64,000 nt of DNA from Euzebyella saccharophila. Its GTDB lineage: Bacteria > Bacteroidota > Bacteroidia > Flavobacteriales > Flavobacteriaceae. Below, piece after piece: positions 9,100 to 19,017 of the stretch. The stretch lies in contig NZ_JACYFJ010000002.1 of NCBI RefSeq assembly GCF_014855495.1, positions 372,001 through 436,000 on the forward strand, read 5' to 3'. The translations under genes and the position numbers were made by a program. Numbering within the stretch: position 1 is the stretch's first letter; every line of letters starts with the position of its first letter. The notes under the pieces are model-generated. The model was not told where the DNA came from and ran no database searches. It was given only the letters and a program-made list of their open reading frames with translations.

Positions 9100-10272
9100 A
9101 TGGATTTTAATAGAAGGGATTTTTTACGCAAAGGAGCTACTTCCGCCGCTGGTATGGCCGCTGCCGCCATGGTACCAATGGATATGTACGCCAAGAACTT
9201 AGATACCAACAAGATAAGGGAAATAATAGTCCCAAAAACCAACTTGGCCCCGCCAAAAAACAGTATTAAATTTTCAGTAATCGGTATCAATCACGGCCAT
9301 ATTTACGGAATGGTAGATTCCCTAATTAATGGAGGAGGTACCTTAGTGGCGGTTTATGCCAAGGAAGAAAATTTATTAAAAAATTTCACCAAAAGATATC
9401 CTAATGTAAAAATCGCCAAAAGCGAAGAAGAGATTATTGAAGACAACACCATTCAATTGGTGGCCAGTGCGGCCATTCCTATTGAGCGTGCTCCCATTGG
9501 AATAAAAGTGATGAAATCTGGAAAAGATTACATGACAGATAAGCCCGGTATTCTCACTTTTGAGCAATTTCACGAGGTAAAAAAGGTCCAGAAGGAAACA
9601 GGAAGAATTTATTCCATTACGTACAGTGAAAGATTGGCCAATCCGGCATCGGTCATGGCCGGAAAACTAGTAAACGAAGGAGCTATTGGAAAGGTTATTC
9701 AAACCATTGGTTTGGGCCCGCATATCATGCGACCGGAAAGTAGGCCTGATTGGTTCTTTTATCCGGAAAAAGCGGGTGGAATCCTATGCGACATTGGGTC
9801 CCATCAATGTGACCAATTCTTATATTATACCAATTCTACCAAGGCCGAGGTAAGCACTTCCCAAATAGGAAATTTTGGCACTCCAGAATATCCCAATTAC
9901 CAAGATTTTGGTGATATGATGGTACGCAGTGACCATGCTACAGGCTATATACGAATCGATTGGTTCACACCTAAAGGTTTGGGCACCTGGGGCGATGGTA
10001 GAACTTTTATTTTAGGAACGGAAGGTTACATTGAAATGCGTAAGTACATTGATATAGCCGGAAGACCTAAAGGAAACCACCTCTTTTTGGTAGATCAAAA
10101 AGAAACCAAATATTTTGATTGCAACGAAGTGCATATGCCATATGGGGAACAATTGGTCAACGATGTAGTTAACCGTACGGAAACGGCCATGAGCCAAGAT
10201 CATTGTTTCTTAGCTACCGAGCTTGCCCTAACTGCCCAAAAGGAAGCATTTAGGTTGAATACTGCATCTTAA
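9100..10272 (+). CDS. Tat-exported Gfo/Idh/MocA-family oxidoreductase
   Basis: NAD(P)-dependent sugar oxidoreductase of 390 residues. The N-terminus carries a twin-arginine signal (NRRDFLRKGA, residues 4-13, then an Ala-rich core), so the protein is expected in the periplasm. The Rossmann part starts at about 52 (FSVIGINHGH). The usual E-K-P motif appears as D-K-P in MTDKPGI (about 146-152), and the family metal/substrate region has CDIGSHQCDQF. Export with a bound cofactor is known for glucose-fructose-oxidoreductase relatives. It is followed after 27 bases by a GH28 gene, which suggests a joint role in sugar breakdown. Confidence 0.88.
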   Translation: MDFNRRDFLRKGATSAAGMAAAAMVPMDMYAKNLDTNKIREIIVPKTNLAPPKNSIKFSVIGINHGHIYGMVDSLINGGGTLVAVYAKEENLLKNFTKRYPNVKIAKSEEEIIEDNTIQLVASAAIPIERAPIGIKVMKSGKDYMTDKPGILTFEQFHEVKKVQKETGRIYSITYSERLANPASVMAGKLVNEGAIGKVIQTIGLGPHIMRPESRPDWFFYPEKAGGILCDIGSHQCDQFLYYTNSTKAEVSTSQIGNFGTPEYPNYQDFGDMMVRSDHATGYIRIDWFTPKGLGTWGDGRTFILGTEGYIEMRKYIDIAGRPKGNHLFLVDQKETKYFDCNEVHMPYGEQLVNDVVNRTETAMSQDHCFLATELALTAQKEAFRLNTAS

Positions 10273-10299
10273 AAAATCCTCAATTTCTAAAACTAAGCT

Positions 10300-11670
10300 A
10301 TGACCCTATTAAAAAAGGTATATCTCATTGCTTTGATATCGCTTTTGTCCTTTTCCTGTAAAAAAGAAAAAGCGCAATTAGCCATAATAGAACAAAATGT
10401 GGAAGCACCTTTTGAAATGCCTCCCATTAAATCTCCGGACTTTAGTAATTGTCCAACCATTTCTATAGTGGACAAAGGTGCTGAAAAAGGAAATCAACAA
10501 GCAACGGAACAAGCCATTCAGGCCGCCATTATTGAGGCAAATGCTTCGGGTTGTGGCACTGTAGTGATTCCTAAGGGAGAATGGCTTACCGGTAAATTAC
10601 ATCTAAAAAGCAATGTCAACCTTCATCTAGAGGAAGGTGCTATTCTTTTATTTTCAGATAATCCTAAAGATTACCTCCCCGCAGTGCATACCACTTGGGA
10701 AGGAATGGAGTGTTATAACTATTCGCCTTTAATCTATGCCTATGAGTGTGAAAATGTAGCCATTACCGGAAAAGGTGAACTCAGGGCTAAAATGGGTACA
10801 TGGGAGAAATGGTTCGGTAGACCTCCAGGACATATGAACAGCCTAAAGAGATTATACAATTTGGCGGCCAAAAGCGATAATGTGGAAGAGCGCCAAATGG
10901 TTAACGATAGCGCCAACCTTCGCCCCCATTTTATTCAATTCAATAGAAGCAAGAATATTTTAATGGAAGATATCACCATCACCAACAGTCCCTTTTGGGT
11001 CATCCACCCATATCTATCCAACGATGTAACAATACGTAGGGTAAAAGTCACTGCCCATGGTCACAACAATGATGGGGTGGATCCAGAAATGAGTCAAAAT
11101 GTACTGATTGAAGATTGTGTCTTTGATCAAGGTGATGATGCCATTGCCGTGAAATCGGGTAGAAATCAAGATGCCTGGCGCCTGAATACCCCTTCTAAAA
11201 ATATGGTCATCAGGAACTGTACGGTCAAAAACGGACACCAATTATTGGCTGTAGGAAGCGAACTTTCGGGAGGCATTGAGAATATCTTGATCGATAATTG
11301 TATAGTGGAAGATGAAGCTTCTTTATTTCACCTATTGTTTATAAAAACGAATGAGCGTCGTGGCGGCTATGTCAAGAATATTTTCATGAACAATATAAAG
11401 GCCAACGAGGTTAGAAACGGAGTTTTAGGCATTGAAACCGATGTACTATACCAATGGCGGGATCTGGTACCAACTTATGAAAAAAGACTTACCCCTATTT
11501 CAGATATTAATCTGAAAAATGTTCAATTGAAAAAAGGGGAGTTTATTTCCAAAATTATGGGTCAGGAAGAAGAACCAGTTAAGAACATATCCCTTATCAA
11601 TGTTCAGGTCGATTCCCTTTTGGGCGAAGAACAGATTCATGAAAATGTAATTGGTTTTAAAATAGAATAA
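10300..11670 (+). CDS. GH28-family glycoside hydrolase (polygalacturonase-like) lipoprotein
   Basis: Right-handed beta-helix hydrolase of 456 residues. A lipoprotein signal ends at Cys20 (SFSC), so it is membrane anchored. GH28 landmarks: NNDGVDP (about 254-260, the NTD motif), the GDDAIAVKSG pair of aspartates (about 276-285), NGHQ in place of the usual GHG (about 308-311), and FIKTN as the RIK-type motif. The catalytic acids are present. GH28 enzymes cut galacturonans and related uronic-acid or rhamnose linkages; the exact substrate is unknown. It probably shares a transcript with the Tat oxidoreductase upstream. Confidence 0.9.
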   Translation: MTLLKKVYLIALISLLSFSCKKEKAQLAIIEQNVEAPFEMPPIKSPDFSNCPTISIVDKGAEKGNQQATEQAIQAAIIEANASGCGTVVIPKGEWLTGKLHLKSNVNLHLEEGAILLFSDNPKDYLPAVHTTWEGMECYNYSPLIYAYECENVAITGKGELRAKMGTWEKWFGRPPGHMNSLKRLYNLAAKSDNVEERQMVNDSANLRPHFIQFNRSKNILMEDITITNSPFWVIHPYLSNDVTIRRVKVTAHGHNNDGVDPEMSQNVLIEDCVFDQGDDAIAVKSGRNQDAWRLNTPSKNMVIRNCTVKNGHQLLAVGSELSGGIENILIDNCIVEDEASLFHLLFIKTNERRGGYVKNIFMNNIKANEVRNGVLGIETDVLYQWRDLVPTYEKRLTPISDINLKNVQLKKGEFISKIMGQEEEPVKNISLINVQVDSLLGEEQIHENVIGFKIE

Positions 11671-11739
11671 CCTCCTTAACACTACCTAAGATAAAGCCAA
11701 AAAAATTCTACTACCTTTACCCTAAACGAAGTAAAGTTT

Positions 11740-13170
11740 ATGGAATGCATCAGCATTTTTGACATGCTTAAAATTGGCGTTGGCCCATCAAGTTCCCATA
11801 CCCTGGGGCCTTGGAGAGCCGCTGAAAGGTGGATTCAAGAACTTCAGGATAAGGAACTTTTTACCAAGGTTAGGCAAGTAAAAGTACATGTGTACGGATC
11901 ACTTTCCCTGACAGGAAAAGGACACGCCACGGATTATGCCATAATGTTGGGCCTTTCCGGGGCAGACCCGGTAACTATTCCTGAAAAAGACATTCTTCCT
12001 ACCGTTCATAAAATCCAAGAGACAAAAAGAATCCATTTAGGAGCACAAATGGAAATTCCTTTTTCGCCTCTAGAGGACATTTGTTTTCATAAGAAATTTC
12101 TAGAGTTTCATGCCAACGGATTGAAGTTTGAAGCGGTGGTAGAAACCGGTGATAAAAAGTCCAAAACCTACTATTCCATAGGCGGTGGTTTCGTAGTAGT
12201 CAAGGAAAGAAAAAATGCCAAGAAAAAAATGGCCGATTTTCACAAGTTTCCATATCCGGTGGAAAACGGAAAGCAACTTTTAGCACATTGTGAGGCACAA
12301 GGTAGTTCCATTTCAAGTCTTGTGCTTAAAAATGAACGTTCCCTAAGAACGGACAAGGAAATAGACACCGGTATACGTAGTGTCTGGAACACCATGTTAG
12401 ACTGCATGCACAATGGATGCCATACTCATGGAAAACTTCCGGGAGGCCTCAATGTGACACGTAGGGCTGCAGACCTGAACAAGAGTTTGTTAGGCGACAA
12501 CTACAAGAAGTATAAAAATGGACAAAGTTGGTTGGAAACTATCCGAAAGACCAAAGTAAAATTCAGACAAATTTTTAAGTGGGTTAGTTGTTTTGCGTTA
12601 GCGGTCAACGAAGTAAATGCATCTTTAGGCCGAGTTGTTACCGCACCGACTAATGGTAGCGCAGGGGTAATTCCTTCTGTATTGATGTACTACTTGGTAA
12701 TTGAAAACCATAAAGCCGATTTTAAACAGATCAAACAATTTCTGCTAGTGGCAGGTGAAATTGGCAGCATATTTAAAAAGGGAGCTACCATTTCTGCCGC
12801 TATGGGTGGTTGCCAGGCAGAAATAGGTGTTTCTTCGGCCATGGCAGCCGGCGCGCTTACCGAACTTTTGGGCGGTTCTCCAGGTCAAGTATTAATGGCT
12901 GCCGAAATTGCCATGGAACATCATTTAGGACTCACCTGCGATCCTATTGGCGGTTTGGTTCAAATACCCTGTATTGAAAGAAATTCCATGGGTGCCATCA
13001 AAGCTATTACTGCGGCAGAATTGGCTTTGGAATCCAATCCAAAGGATGCGAAAGTCCCCTTGGACAAGGTGGTGGAGACCATGTGGGAAACGGCCAAGGA
13101 TATGAGCTCCAAATACAAAGAAACCTCCGAAGGAGGTCTCGCTGTAGGTATCAATATGAGTGATTGTTAA
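11740..13170 (+). CDS. sdaA: L-serine ammonia-lyase (single-chain, iron-sulfur)
   Basis: Converts L-serine to pyruvate and ammonia. The 476 residues hold both the beta-type domain (about 3-150, with [13 protein letters not shown]) and the alpha-type domain (about 190-470) of the single-polypeptide enzyme. The alpha part has the Cys residues expected for the 4Fe-4S cluster ([36 protein letters not shown]). A TACCTTTA box at about 11712-11719 resembles a Bacteroidota -7 element with one mismatch. Confidence 0.96.
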   Translation: MECISIFDMLKIGVGPSSSHTLGPWRAAERWIQELQDKELFTKVRQVKVHVYGSLSLTGKGHATDYAIMLGLSGADPVTIPEKDILPTVHKIQETKRIHLGAQMEIPFSPLEDICFHKKFLEFHANGLKFEAVVETGDKKSKTYYSIGGGFVVVKERKNAKKKMADFHKFPYPVENGKQLLAHCEAQGSSISSLVLKNERSLRTDKEIDTGIRSVWNTMLDCMHNGCHTHGKLPGGLNVTRRAADLNKSLLGDNYKKYKNGQSWLETIRKTKVKFRQIFKWVSCFALAVNEVNASLGRVVTAPTNGSAGVIPSVLMYYLVIENHKADFKQIKQFLLVAGEIGSIFKKGATISAAMGGCQAEIGVSSAMAAGALTELLGGSPGQVLMAAEIAMEHHLGLTCDPIGGLVQIPCIERNSMGAIKAITAAELALESNPKDAKVPLDKVVETMWETAKDMSSKYKETSEGGLAVGINMSDC

Positions 13171-13186
13171 TCACTGTTTTATCAAA

Positions 13187-14128
13187 TTAATTAACTCTAG
13201 GAGTCACCGTAAATTTTCTGAATGAAATCGGACCGTGGTCTCCTTGAATATAGAAAGGTCCGGGCTCGCCTTCTTTACTATCTAAAGCACCACCCGTTAT
13301 TCCTGGAATATTCTGCTCGCTAATAATAGTTTTGCCATTTGCCACAATTGTTACCCTTCTACCGATTAAAGTAATGTCATAGGTTTGCCATTCAGTAGCA
13401 GGGTTAGCTGCCATTTCGTTAGGTGTCAAGAAGCCATAAACGCCACCAAACAGAACGTTGCTCGGGTCGCTACCATAGTCATCTGTGATTTGAACCTCAT
13501 AACGACCACGAAGGTAAATACCGCTGTTACTTCCTTCAGGAACCTTAAACTCTACATGAATTTTAAAATCGTTGAATTTTTCCTCAGAAACTAAATTCGC
13601 ACCCGATTTCGGACTTTTAAGAATGCCGTTTTCAACGACCCATTGGTTTTCACCCATGGCTTTCCAACCATCCAAATTTTTTCCGTTAAAGAGATCTTTA
13701 GTTTTTCCCCATTTCACCTTTTCGGTATAAGCCAACTTGGGTGCCCTATCCGCTGTAAATTCGTGGGTTTTGCCGTTTTCAAAAGACAAGGTTCCTTTGA
13801 GACCTTCACCCTCTTTTGTACCTTTTATGGTAATATCTCCCAAATCTTGCTCCCATTGTGGGGGTATTGTAAATGAGAAACTGCCATTTTCTACAACAAT
13901 TTCTGAAATAGGTCGTGCACTACCACTGGCATACACAAAGCGACCTACCAAGGTCTGAACTCCAGAATGTTTAATTTCTAACCATGATGGAGCTTCTTTT
14001 CCGTCCATTTGTATGGTCATATCCCACTTTCCCTCAAAAAATTTAGCATCTTGAGCATGCGTTGTGGAAGGAAAGCCAACTAAGAATATAAATAAAAGTA
14101 GATTGAGTAACGATGTAGTTCTTTTCAT
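13187..14128 (-). CDS. Secreted DUF1080 protein (3-keto-disaccharide hydrolase family)
   Basis: Exported protein of 313 residues: signal peptide (about 1-25, ending THAQ), an N-terminal beta domain (about 28-130), then a DUF1080 jelly roll (about 145-310) with the typical DLFNGKNLDGWKA start and a GIYLRGRYEVQ segment. The family acts on 3-keto-glycosides, splitting or hydrating them after a Gfo/Idh-type enzyme has oxidised the sugar. A Tat-exported Gfo/Idh gene is divergent upstream and another lies 4 kb away, which supports this role by context. Confidence 0.87.
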   Translation of the reverse strand: MKRTTSLLNLLLFIFLVGFPSTTHAQDAKFFEGKWDMTIQMDGKEAPSWLEIKHSGVQTLVGRFVYASGSARPISEIVVENGSFSFTIPPQWEQDLGDITIKGTKEGEGLKGTLSFENGKTHEFTADRAPKLAYTEKVKWGKTKDLFNGKNLDGWKAMGENQWVVENGILKSPKSGANLVSEEKFNDFKIHVEFKVPEGSNSGIYLRGRYEVQITDDYGSDPSNVLFGGVYGFLTPNEMAANPATEWQTYDITLIGRRVTIVANGKTIISEQNIPGITGGALDSKEGEPGPFYIQGDHGPISFRKFTVTPRVN

Positions 14129-14301
14129 TATGAGTTAGGGGTTTTGGTTTTAAAGTTGGCTAATATAGAAAAACCCATTAAATTTTTACAAACGGCAAAG
14201 CAAACTTTAGAAAATGATTAATATTTGACGCATTTATTAGTGCTTTCACATATTTTGCTACCTTTAGAAGCTCATTCAAATCCTAACTATATCAAAAGAA
14301 A

Positions 14302-15768
14302 ATGAAAAACAAGAAGACTCCATCTTCAAAAAACTCTAGGCGGTCTTTCCTCAAGAAAGGAGCCATTGCCTCATCCGTATTTATTGTACCAAGACATGTA
14401 CTGGGAGGAGTGGGCTACTTGGCCCCTAGTGATCGTTTGAACATTGCCGCTATTGGTGCCGGAGGAAAAGGTGCCAGTGACATTGCCAATGCATCCGTTA
14501 ACGGACGTGAAAAAGTAGTTGCCCTCTGCGACGTAGATTTTGCTGGTTCTGCCAAAAAATCGGTAGAGCGTTTTCCAAAAGCAAAACTGTATGCAGATTT
14601 TAGGGAAATGTTGGATAAGGAAAAAGGCATTGATGCCGTTACCATTTCCACGCCCGATCACGTACACGGGCCGGCAGCGGCTTTTGCCATGAACCGTGGC
14701 GTTCATGTGTACGTTCAGAAACCAATGACCCACAACATTAGGGAAGCACGAATGCTGACCCAAATGGCCAGGGACAAGAAAATTGTAACCCAAATGGGTA
14801 ATCAAGGTGGTTCCAATCCTTTATTGGGAATGGTTCAAAAATGGATTGATGATGACGCCATTGGTGCCGTTAACAAAGTACAGGTTTGGACCAACAGACC
14901 TGTTTGGCCTCAAGGTGGTGCTTTTCCTGAACCAAACCCTTCCATGAAACCGGACAGCTTGAACTGGGACCTGTGGTTGGGCCCTGCCGAAGAGAAACCA
15001 TACACCCCTAACTTGCATCCATTCAACTGGAGAGGTTGGTGGGATTATGGCACAGGAGCCCTAGGAGATGTTGGTTGTCACTTAATCGATATTCCTTTTA
15101 GGACTTTAGGTTTAAAATACCCTACGGATGCCGAGTGTAGTGTGGGAGCTGTTTATTCCCAAATGTGGAATGCAGATTATCACCCAGATGGATGCCCTGC
15201 CAGCTCTTTCATCACCCTACATTTTGATGAGACCGAAAAATCAAAATCACCTATTGAGATGACATGGAGCGACGGAGGTATACGTCCTGCCCACCCAGAT
15301 ATCATTCCAGCTAATAATGATATAGGCGGACCGGACAGCCAAAACGGGGTACTCATTATTGGTGAAAAGGGAATTATTTCAACCAATATTAATGACAGTA
15401 GTCCGCTCACGCCAAAATTATATTTGAACGACGGAACTACCGATTTTGGCCCTGAAACCGAACCGAATGATGAACCGGAATACGGTCACCAACGCAAATG
15501 GATCGATGCTTGTAAAGCAGGTTTTGGAAGTGAAGAACACAAAGCACTTACATCATCATTCGATTATGCCGGGCCAATGACAGAGACCGTACTCATGGGT
15601 AATTTAGCTATCAGAAGTTATTTGTTGAGAAAAGAGAATGAAAAAGGAAAAATGGATTTTTTCGCCCGTAAAAAATTATTATGGGACGGAGAAAACATGC
15701 GTATTACCAATCTTGAAGAAGCCAACCAATATGTTGGCAGAACATATAGAAAAGGTTGGGAGATGTAG
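14302..15768 (+). CDS. Tat-exported Gfo/Idh/MocA-family oxidoreductase
   Basis: Second exported sugar oxidoreductase, 488 residues and longer than the one at 9.1 kb. A twin-arginine signal (SRRSFLKKGA, about 12-21) is followed by a Rossmann fold (IAAIGAGGKG, about 48-57). The catalytic-loop motif is Q-K-P (VYVQKPMTHN) rather than the usual E-K-P, as in many secreted Planctomycetes/Bacteroidetes-type members. A GALGDVGCHLIDIP segment carries the conserved His. It is divergent from the DUF1080 gene, which suggests paired use on oxidised glycosides. A strong hairpin terminator follows. Confidence 0.9.
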   Translation: MKNKKTPSSKNSRRSFLKKGAIASSVFIVPRHVLGGVGYLAPSDRLNIAAIGAGGKGASDIANASVNGREKVVALCDVDFAGSAKKSVERFPKAKLYADFREMLDKEKGIDAVTISTPDHVHGPAAAFAMNRGVHVYVQKPMTHNIREARMLTQMARDKKIVTQMGNQGGSNPLLGMVQKWIDDDAIGAVNKVQVWTNRPVWPQGGAFPEPNPSMKPDSLNWDLWLGPAEEKPYTPNLHPFNWRGWWDYGTGALGDVGCHLIDIPFRTLGLKYPTDAECSVGAVYSQMWNADYHPDGCPASSFITLHFDETEKSKSPIEMTWSDGGIRPAHPDIIPANNDIGGPDSQNGVLIIGEKGIISTNINDSSPLTPKLYLNDGTTDFGPETEPNDEPEYGHQRKWIDACKAGFGSEEHKALTSSFDYAGPMTETVLMGNLAIRSYLLRKENEKGKMDFFARKKLLWDGENMRITNLEEANQYVGRTYRKGWEM

Positions 15769-15788
15769 TTCTCACAAAACTATTTTTC

Positions 15789-15824
15789 AAAGCGGGAAAA
15801 CCTTTTGGGTTTTCCCGCTTTTTT
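15789..15824. terminator. Terminator after Gfo/Idh gene
   Basis: Inverted repeat AAAGCGGGAAAACC / GGTTTTCCCGCTTT (one perfect 14-bp arm pair) with a 5-base loop, then T-rich sequence. It lies between converging genes and overlaps the stop of the next one. Confidence 0.85.
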
Positions 15825-16278
15825 AGTTACAGTCCTCTTTTCGGCGCGTATCGATCAAATAAATAATCTGCCAGCCTTTATTGGCATCTTTTACCAGTTG
15901 AAAGGAATTTACGCCGCAGTGGTGAAATTCATTGTTTAGCATAAACTCGTAATCCGTCCACGCATTGGCCATGGGCCCATCTACTTTAATGGAATAGTTA
16001 GTAATAACTTCTTTAAATTTAGTAGTGGCAGGAATACTTACAATGGATTTTAAAAATTCATTAAAAGGCTGGTTTTTCACAATTGAATTGCCAGTTTCAT
16101 CCTTGCCAATGGTCTGAAGAATTACAGATTCAGATACTTCATGTTTCATCAATAGTGAATCTTGTGCATGAAATCCTTCAAAAAAGTCTTCAATAGTTTT
16201 CTTTACGGCTTCTTGTTCATTTTGAGCCATTACCTGTGAACCTAATAAAACAAATAGGATTGATAGTATTCTTAACAT
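15823..16278 (-). CDS. Secreted NTF2-like/lumazine-binding-type small protein
   Basis: Exported protein of 151 residues with a signal peptide ending near VMAQ. One NTF2-like domain follows (AVKKTIEDFFEGFHAQD, then NAWTDYEF and a C-terminal GWQIIYLIDTRRKEDC). It is of the DUF4440 or putative lumazine-binding type. It is a second small NTF2-like secreted protein in the window besides the one at 4.6 kb. Function unknown. Confidence 0.75.
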   Translation of the reverse strand: MLRILSILFVLLGSQVMAQNEQEAVKKTIEDFFEGFHAQDSLLMKHEVSESVILQTIGKDETGNSIVKNQPFNEFLKSIVSIPATTKFKEVITNYSIKVDGPMANAWTDYEFMLNNEFHHCGVNSFQLVKDANKGWQIIYLIDTRRKEDCN

Positions 16279-16421
16279 AGGACCGGACTTAATTTTAAAA
16301 GTAAAATAAAATCACAAGGTAATTAATAAAATATTATTTCAGAGAAAGCAGAAAGCAGCACTACCCTACTAACTGCTGAAACAATTTCCTTACTTTTAAC
16401 CCTTCAAAAACAACTAAATAA

Positions 16422-17240
16422 ATGTCAACAGCAAAAAAAGAGTACAAGAGAGTAACGGTAAAGTCCTTGGTAGATATGAAAAAGAATGGTGAGAAAATCT
16501 CCATGCTTACCGCTTATGACTACTCCATGGCAAAAATTGTAGACTCGGCGAATGTGGACGTAATCTTGGTTGGCGATTCTGCCAGTAACGTTATGGCCGG
16601 CCATGAAACTACCCTGCCTATTACCCTAGACCAAATGATTTATCATGCCACTTCGGTAATACGTGCTGTGGAGAGAGCCTTGGTCGTAGTTGACATTCCT
16701 TTTGGAAGCTATCAAAGTGACCCCAAAGAAGCTTTACGAAGTGCCATACGAATTATGAAGGAAAGTGGCGCGCATGCTGTGAAGTTGGAAGGTGGGGAAG
16801 AGATAAAAGAATCGGTGAAACGTATCTTAAATGCGGGTATTCCAGTAATGGGGCATTTAGGACTTACGCCACAATCCATTTACAAATTTGGAACCTATAC
16901 CGTACGCGCCAAGGAAGAGGAAGAAGCCGAGAAACTTATGGAAGACGCTAAACTTCTTGAAAAGCTAGGATGTTTTAGTATTGTTCTAGAAAAAATCCCT
17001 GCGGATTTGACCAAGAAAGTTTCAGAAAGTATAAGTATACCCACCATTGGTATTGGCGGTGGTAAACATGCCGATGGTCAAGTTCTGGTAATTCATGACC
17101 TTTTAGGGATGACCCATGAGTTCAATCCCCGGTTTTTGCGCAGGTATATGAACCTTTATGAAGATATGGGAAAAGCCATTGGTCAGTATGTGACCGATGT
17201 AAAGAGCAAAGACTTCCCAAATGATCAAGAACAATACTAA
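16422..17240 (+). CDS. panB: 3-methyl-2-oxobutanoate hydroxymethyltransferase
   Basis: First step of pantothenate synthesis: adds a hydroxymethyl group from methylene-THF to 2-oxoisovalerate. The 272 residues match the family. Visible motifs are the metal-binding [20 protein letters not shown] (about 44-63), [11 protein letters not shown], and [10 protein letters not shown]. It is the first gene of a tight set with lspA and rluA-like genes (8-base gap to the next). Confidence 0.98.
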   Translation: MSTAKKEYKRVTVKSLVDMKKNGEKISMLTAYDYSMAKIVDSANVDVILVGDSASNVMAGHETTLPITLDQMIYHATSVIRAVERALVVVDIPFGSYQSDPKEALRSAIRIMKESGAHAVKLEGGEEIKESVKRILNAGIPVMGHLGLTPQSIYKFGTYTVRAKEEEEAEKLMEDAKLLEKLGCFSIVLEKIPADLTKKVSESISIPTIGIGGGKHADGQVLVIHDLLGMTHEFNPRFLRRYMNLYEDMGKAIGQYVTDVKSKDFPNDQEQY

Positions 17241-17248
17241 TTTCAACT

Positions 17249-17743
17249 ATGAATAAGGGCCTTTTTAGAAAAATAGCCATTGTTCTAATCGTATTATTGA
17301 ATTTTGGTTGCGATCAAATTTCAAAAGAAGCGGTACGCGCACATGTGAATCCCAGAGAATATATTCAGCTTATTGGTGATAGGTTTATACTCACTAATGT
17401 TGAAAATACGGGGGCTATGCTCGGTTTTGGGCAGCAATTTCCTTTTTGGATAAAACTTATGTTGTTCCAAGCCCTACCTATCATCGTTTTACTGATTCTC
17501 TTGTATCGAATTTTGAACAAAGAGCATTTGGGTCGTTGGTCTATTTTTGCCTTTGCCTGTGTTATAGGAGGTGGAATAGGAAATTTAGTGGACCGCATTG
17601 CCTACGGCTCCGTTACCGATTTCTTTCAGATTCAAATCGGCATTTTTAAAACAGGAATATTTAACATGGCGGATGTATCCGTAACTTTGGGGGTTCTATT
17701 GTTACTGGCCTTATCATTCTCCAAAGAAAAAAGCTTGTTCTAG
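17249..17743 (+). CDS. lspA: Signal peptidase II (lipoprotein signal peptidase)
   Basis: Inner-membrane aspartyl protease that cleaves prolipoproteins at the lipidated Cys; 164 residues with four helices. The conserved motifs are present: DQ(I)SK in helix 1, NVENTGAMLG, GGGIGNLVDR with the first catalytic Asp, and FNMADV with the second. It is unusual in sitting between panB and a pseudouridine synthase; in relatives lspA is often found near ileS and a dksA/traR-type gene, so this may be a second copy. Its stop overlaps the start of the next gene by one base. Confidence 0.93.
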   Translation: MNKGLFRKIAIVLIVLLNFGCDQISKEAVRAHVNPREYIQLIGDRFILTNVENTGAMLGFGQQFPFWIKLMLFQALPIIVLLILLYRILNKEHLGRWSIFAFACVIGGGIGNLVDRIAYGSVTDFFQIQIGIFKTGIFNMADVSVTLGVLLLLALSFSKEKSLF

Positions 17744-18441
17744 TGTCAAAAAAAATCCTTTCCACCCCCGAAAACCTTCAAGTTATTTATGAAGACAATC
17801 ATCTAATCGTTATCAACAAAAGGCCAGGAGATATTGTTCAAGGAGATAAGACCGGTGATATGCCCCTGAGCGAGGTGGTAAAGCGCTACTTAAAGCAAAA
17901 ATATAATAAGCCGGGTAATGTGTATTTGGGCGTTACACACCGTTTAGATAGGCCTACTTCCGGTATCGTAGTCTTCGCAAAAACATCAAAAGCATTGCCA
18001 AGGCTAAATAAACTTTTTGCTGAAAAAGAGGCTCAAAAAACCTATTGGGCAATAGTAAAGAATGCACCTGAAAAAGAAGAGGATACCCTAGTGCATTGGC
18101 TCACTAGAAACCCAAAGCAGAACAAATCATATCCGTCCACTAAACAGACGGATAACAGTAAAAAAGCCATTTTGTCCTATAAGGTCCTAAAAAAATTGGA
18201 TACCTATTTTTTACTGCAAGTAGATTTGCAAACGGGCCGTCATCATCAGATCAGAGCCCAATTGGCCGGCATTGGAAGTCCTATAAAAGGAGATTTAAAG
18301 TACGGCTTTGATCGCAGTAACAAAGACGCGAGCATACATCTTCACGCTCGCAAACTATCATTTATCCATCCGGTAAAAAAAGAAAAAATGACCTTTGTTG
18401 CGCCACCGCCTTCAGAACCACTTTGGAACGTTTGTTGCTAA
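17743..18441 (+). CDS. RluA-family RNA pseudouridine synthase
   Basis: Converts uridine to pseudouridine in rRNA or tRNA; 232 residues. The catalytic motif HRLDRPTSGIVVFAKT (Asp about 69) and the QTGRHHQIRAQL segment are intact. There is no S4 domain, so it is of the short RluA/YlyB type, and the target site is unknown. The start is GTG at 17743, overlapping the lspA stop (TAGTG); no better ATG lies nearby. Confidence 0.94.
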   Translation: MSKKILSTPENLQVIYEDNHLIVINKRPGDIVQGDKTGDMPLSEVVKRYLKQKYNKPGNVYLGVTHRLDRPTSGIVVFAKTSKALPRLNKLFAEKEAQKTYWAIVKNAPEKEEDTLVHWLTRNPKQNKSYPSTKQTDNSKKAILSYKVLKKLDTYFLLQVDLQTGRHHQIRAQLAGIGSPIKGDLKYGFDRSNKDASIHLHARKLSFIHPVKKEKMTFVAPPPSEPLWNVCC

Positions 18442-18474
18442 ATACTTTATATTTAGCAATATAAACACTACACC

Positions 18475-19014
18475 ATGATGAAAAAATTACTCTTTATGGG
18501 CTGCCTATTGATTTTAGGTAGCTGCAACACCTACAACTCCATTGATGCTTTTTACAACGCACATAAAGAAGATAACCAGGTTACCGCAATTAGGGTTCCT
18601 AGGTTCATGCTATCCATAATAGGCAATATCTCTCCTGAAATGAAATCTTTAGTTGGGAATACCAAAGATTTAAGGTACATGCAATTTCCTAGCGCTACAG
18701 AAGACAGAACGCGCTTTTTGAATCAGCAAATGAACGGAATTACCGGTAGCTCCTTTATTGAAGTATATCGTAAAAACGATCAGTTGAAACGAAATGTGGT
18801 TTCCATTCGGGAAAAACGGGATGCCGTAAAGGAAATTCTCATTTACAACAACAATAACACCACAGGCTCTTTTCTATATTTCAATGGTGATTTTGATCCT
18901 GTGAAGGTGCGTCAAATGGCCCAGAACGAAGAATTTCAAAAAATGGGCGAAGGTCTTATGGAGCAGTTAAAAGCAAATAGCACTACTCCAACCCCGATAT
19001 CTCCAGATAATTAA
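18475..19014 (+). CDS. DUF4252-type lipoprotein
   Basis: Predicted lipoprotein of 179 residues; the signal ends at Cys17 (LGSC). The mature part has the DUF4252 pattern: an N-terminal FYNAHKED-type helix, a VTAIRVPRF strand, and later EILIYNNN and FNGDFDP. The function of the family is unknown. It follows the panB-lspA-rluA set by 33 bases and converges on the DMT transporter with 3 bases between stops. Confidence 0.75.
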   Translation: MMKKLLFMGCLLILGSCNTYNSIDAFYNAHKEDNQVTAIRVPRFMLSIIGNISPEMKSLVGNTKDLRYMQFPSATEDRTRFLNQQMNGITGSSFIEVYRKNDQLKRNVVSIREKRDAVKEILIYNNNNTTGSFLYFNGDFDPVKVRQMAQNEEFQKMGEGLMEQLKANSTTPTPISPDN

Positions 19015-19017
19015 GCA

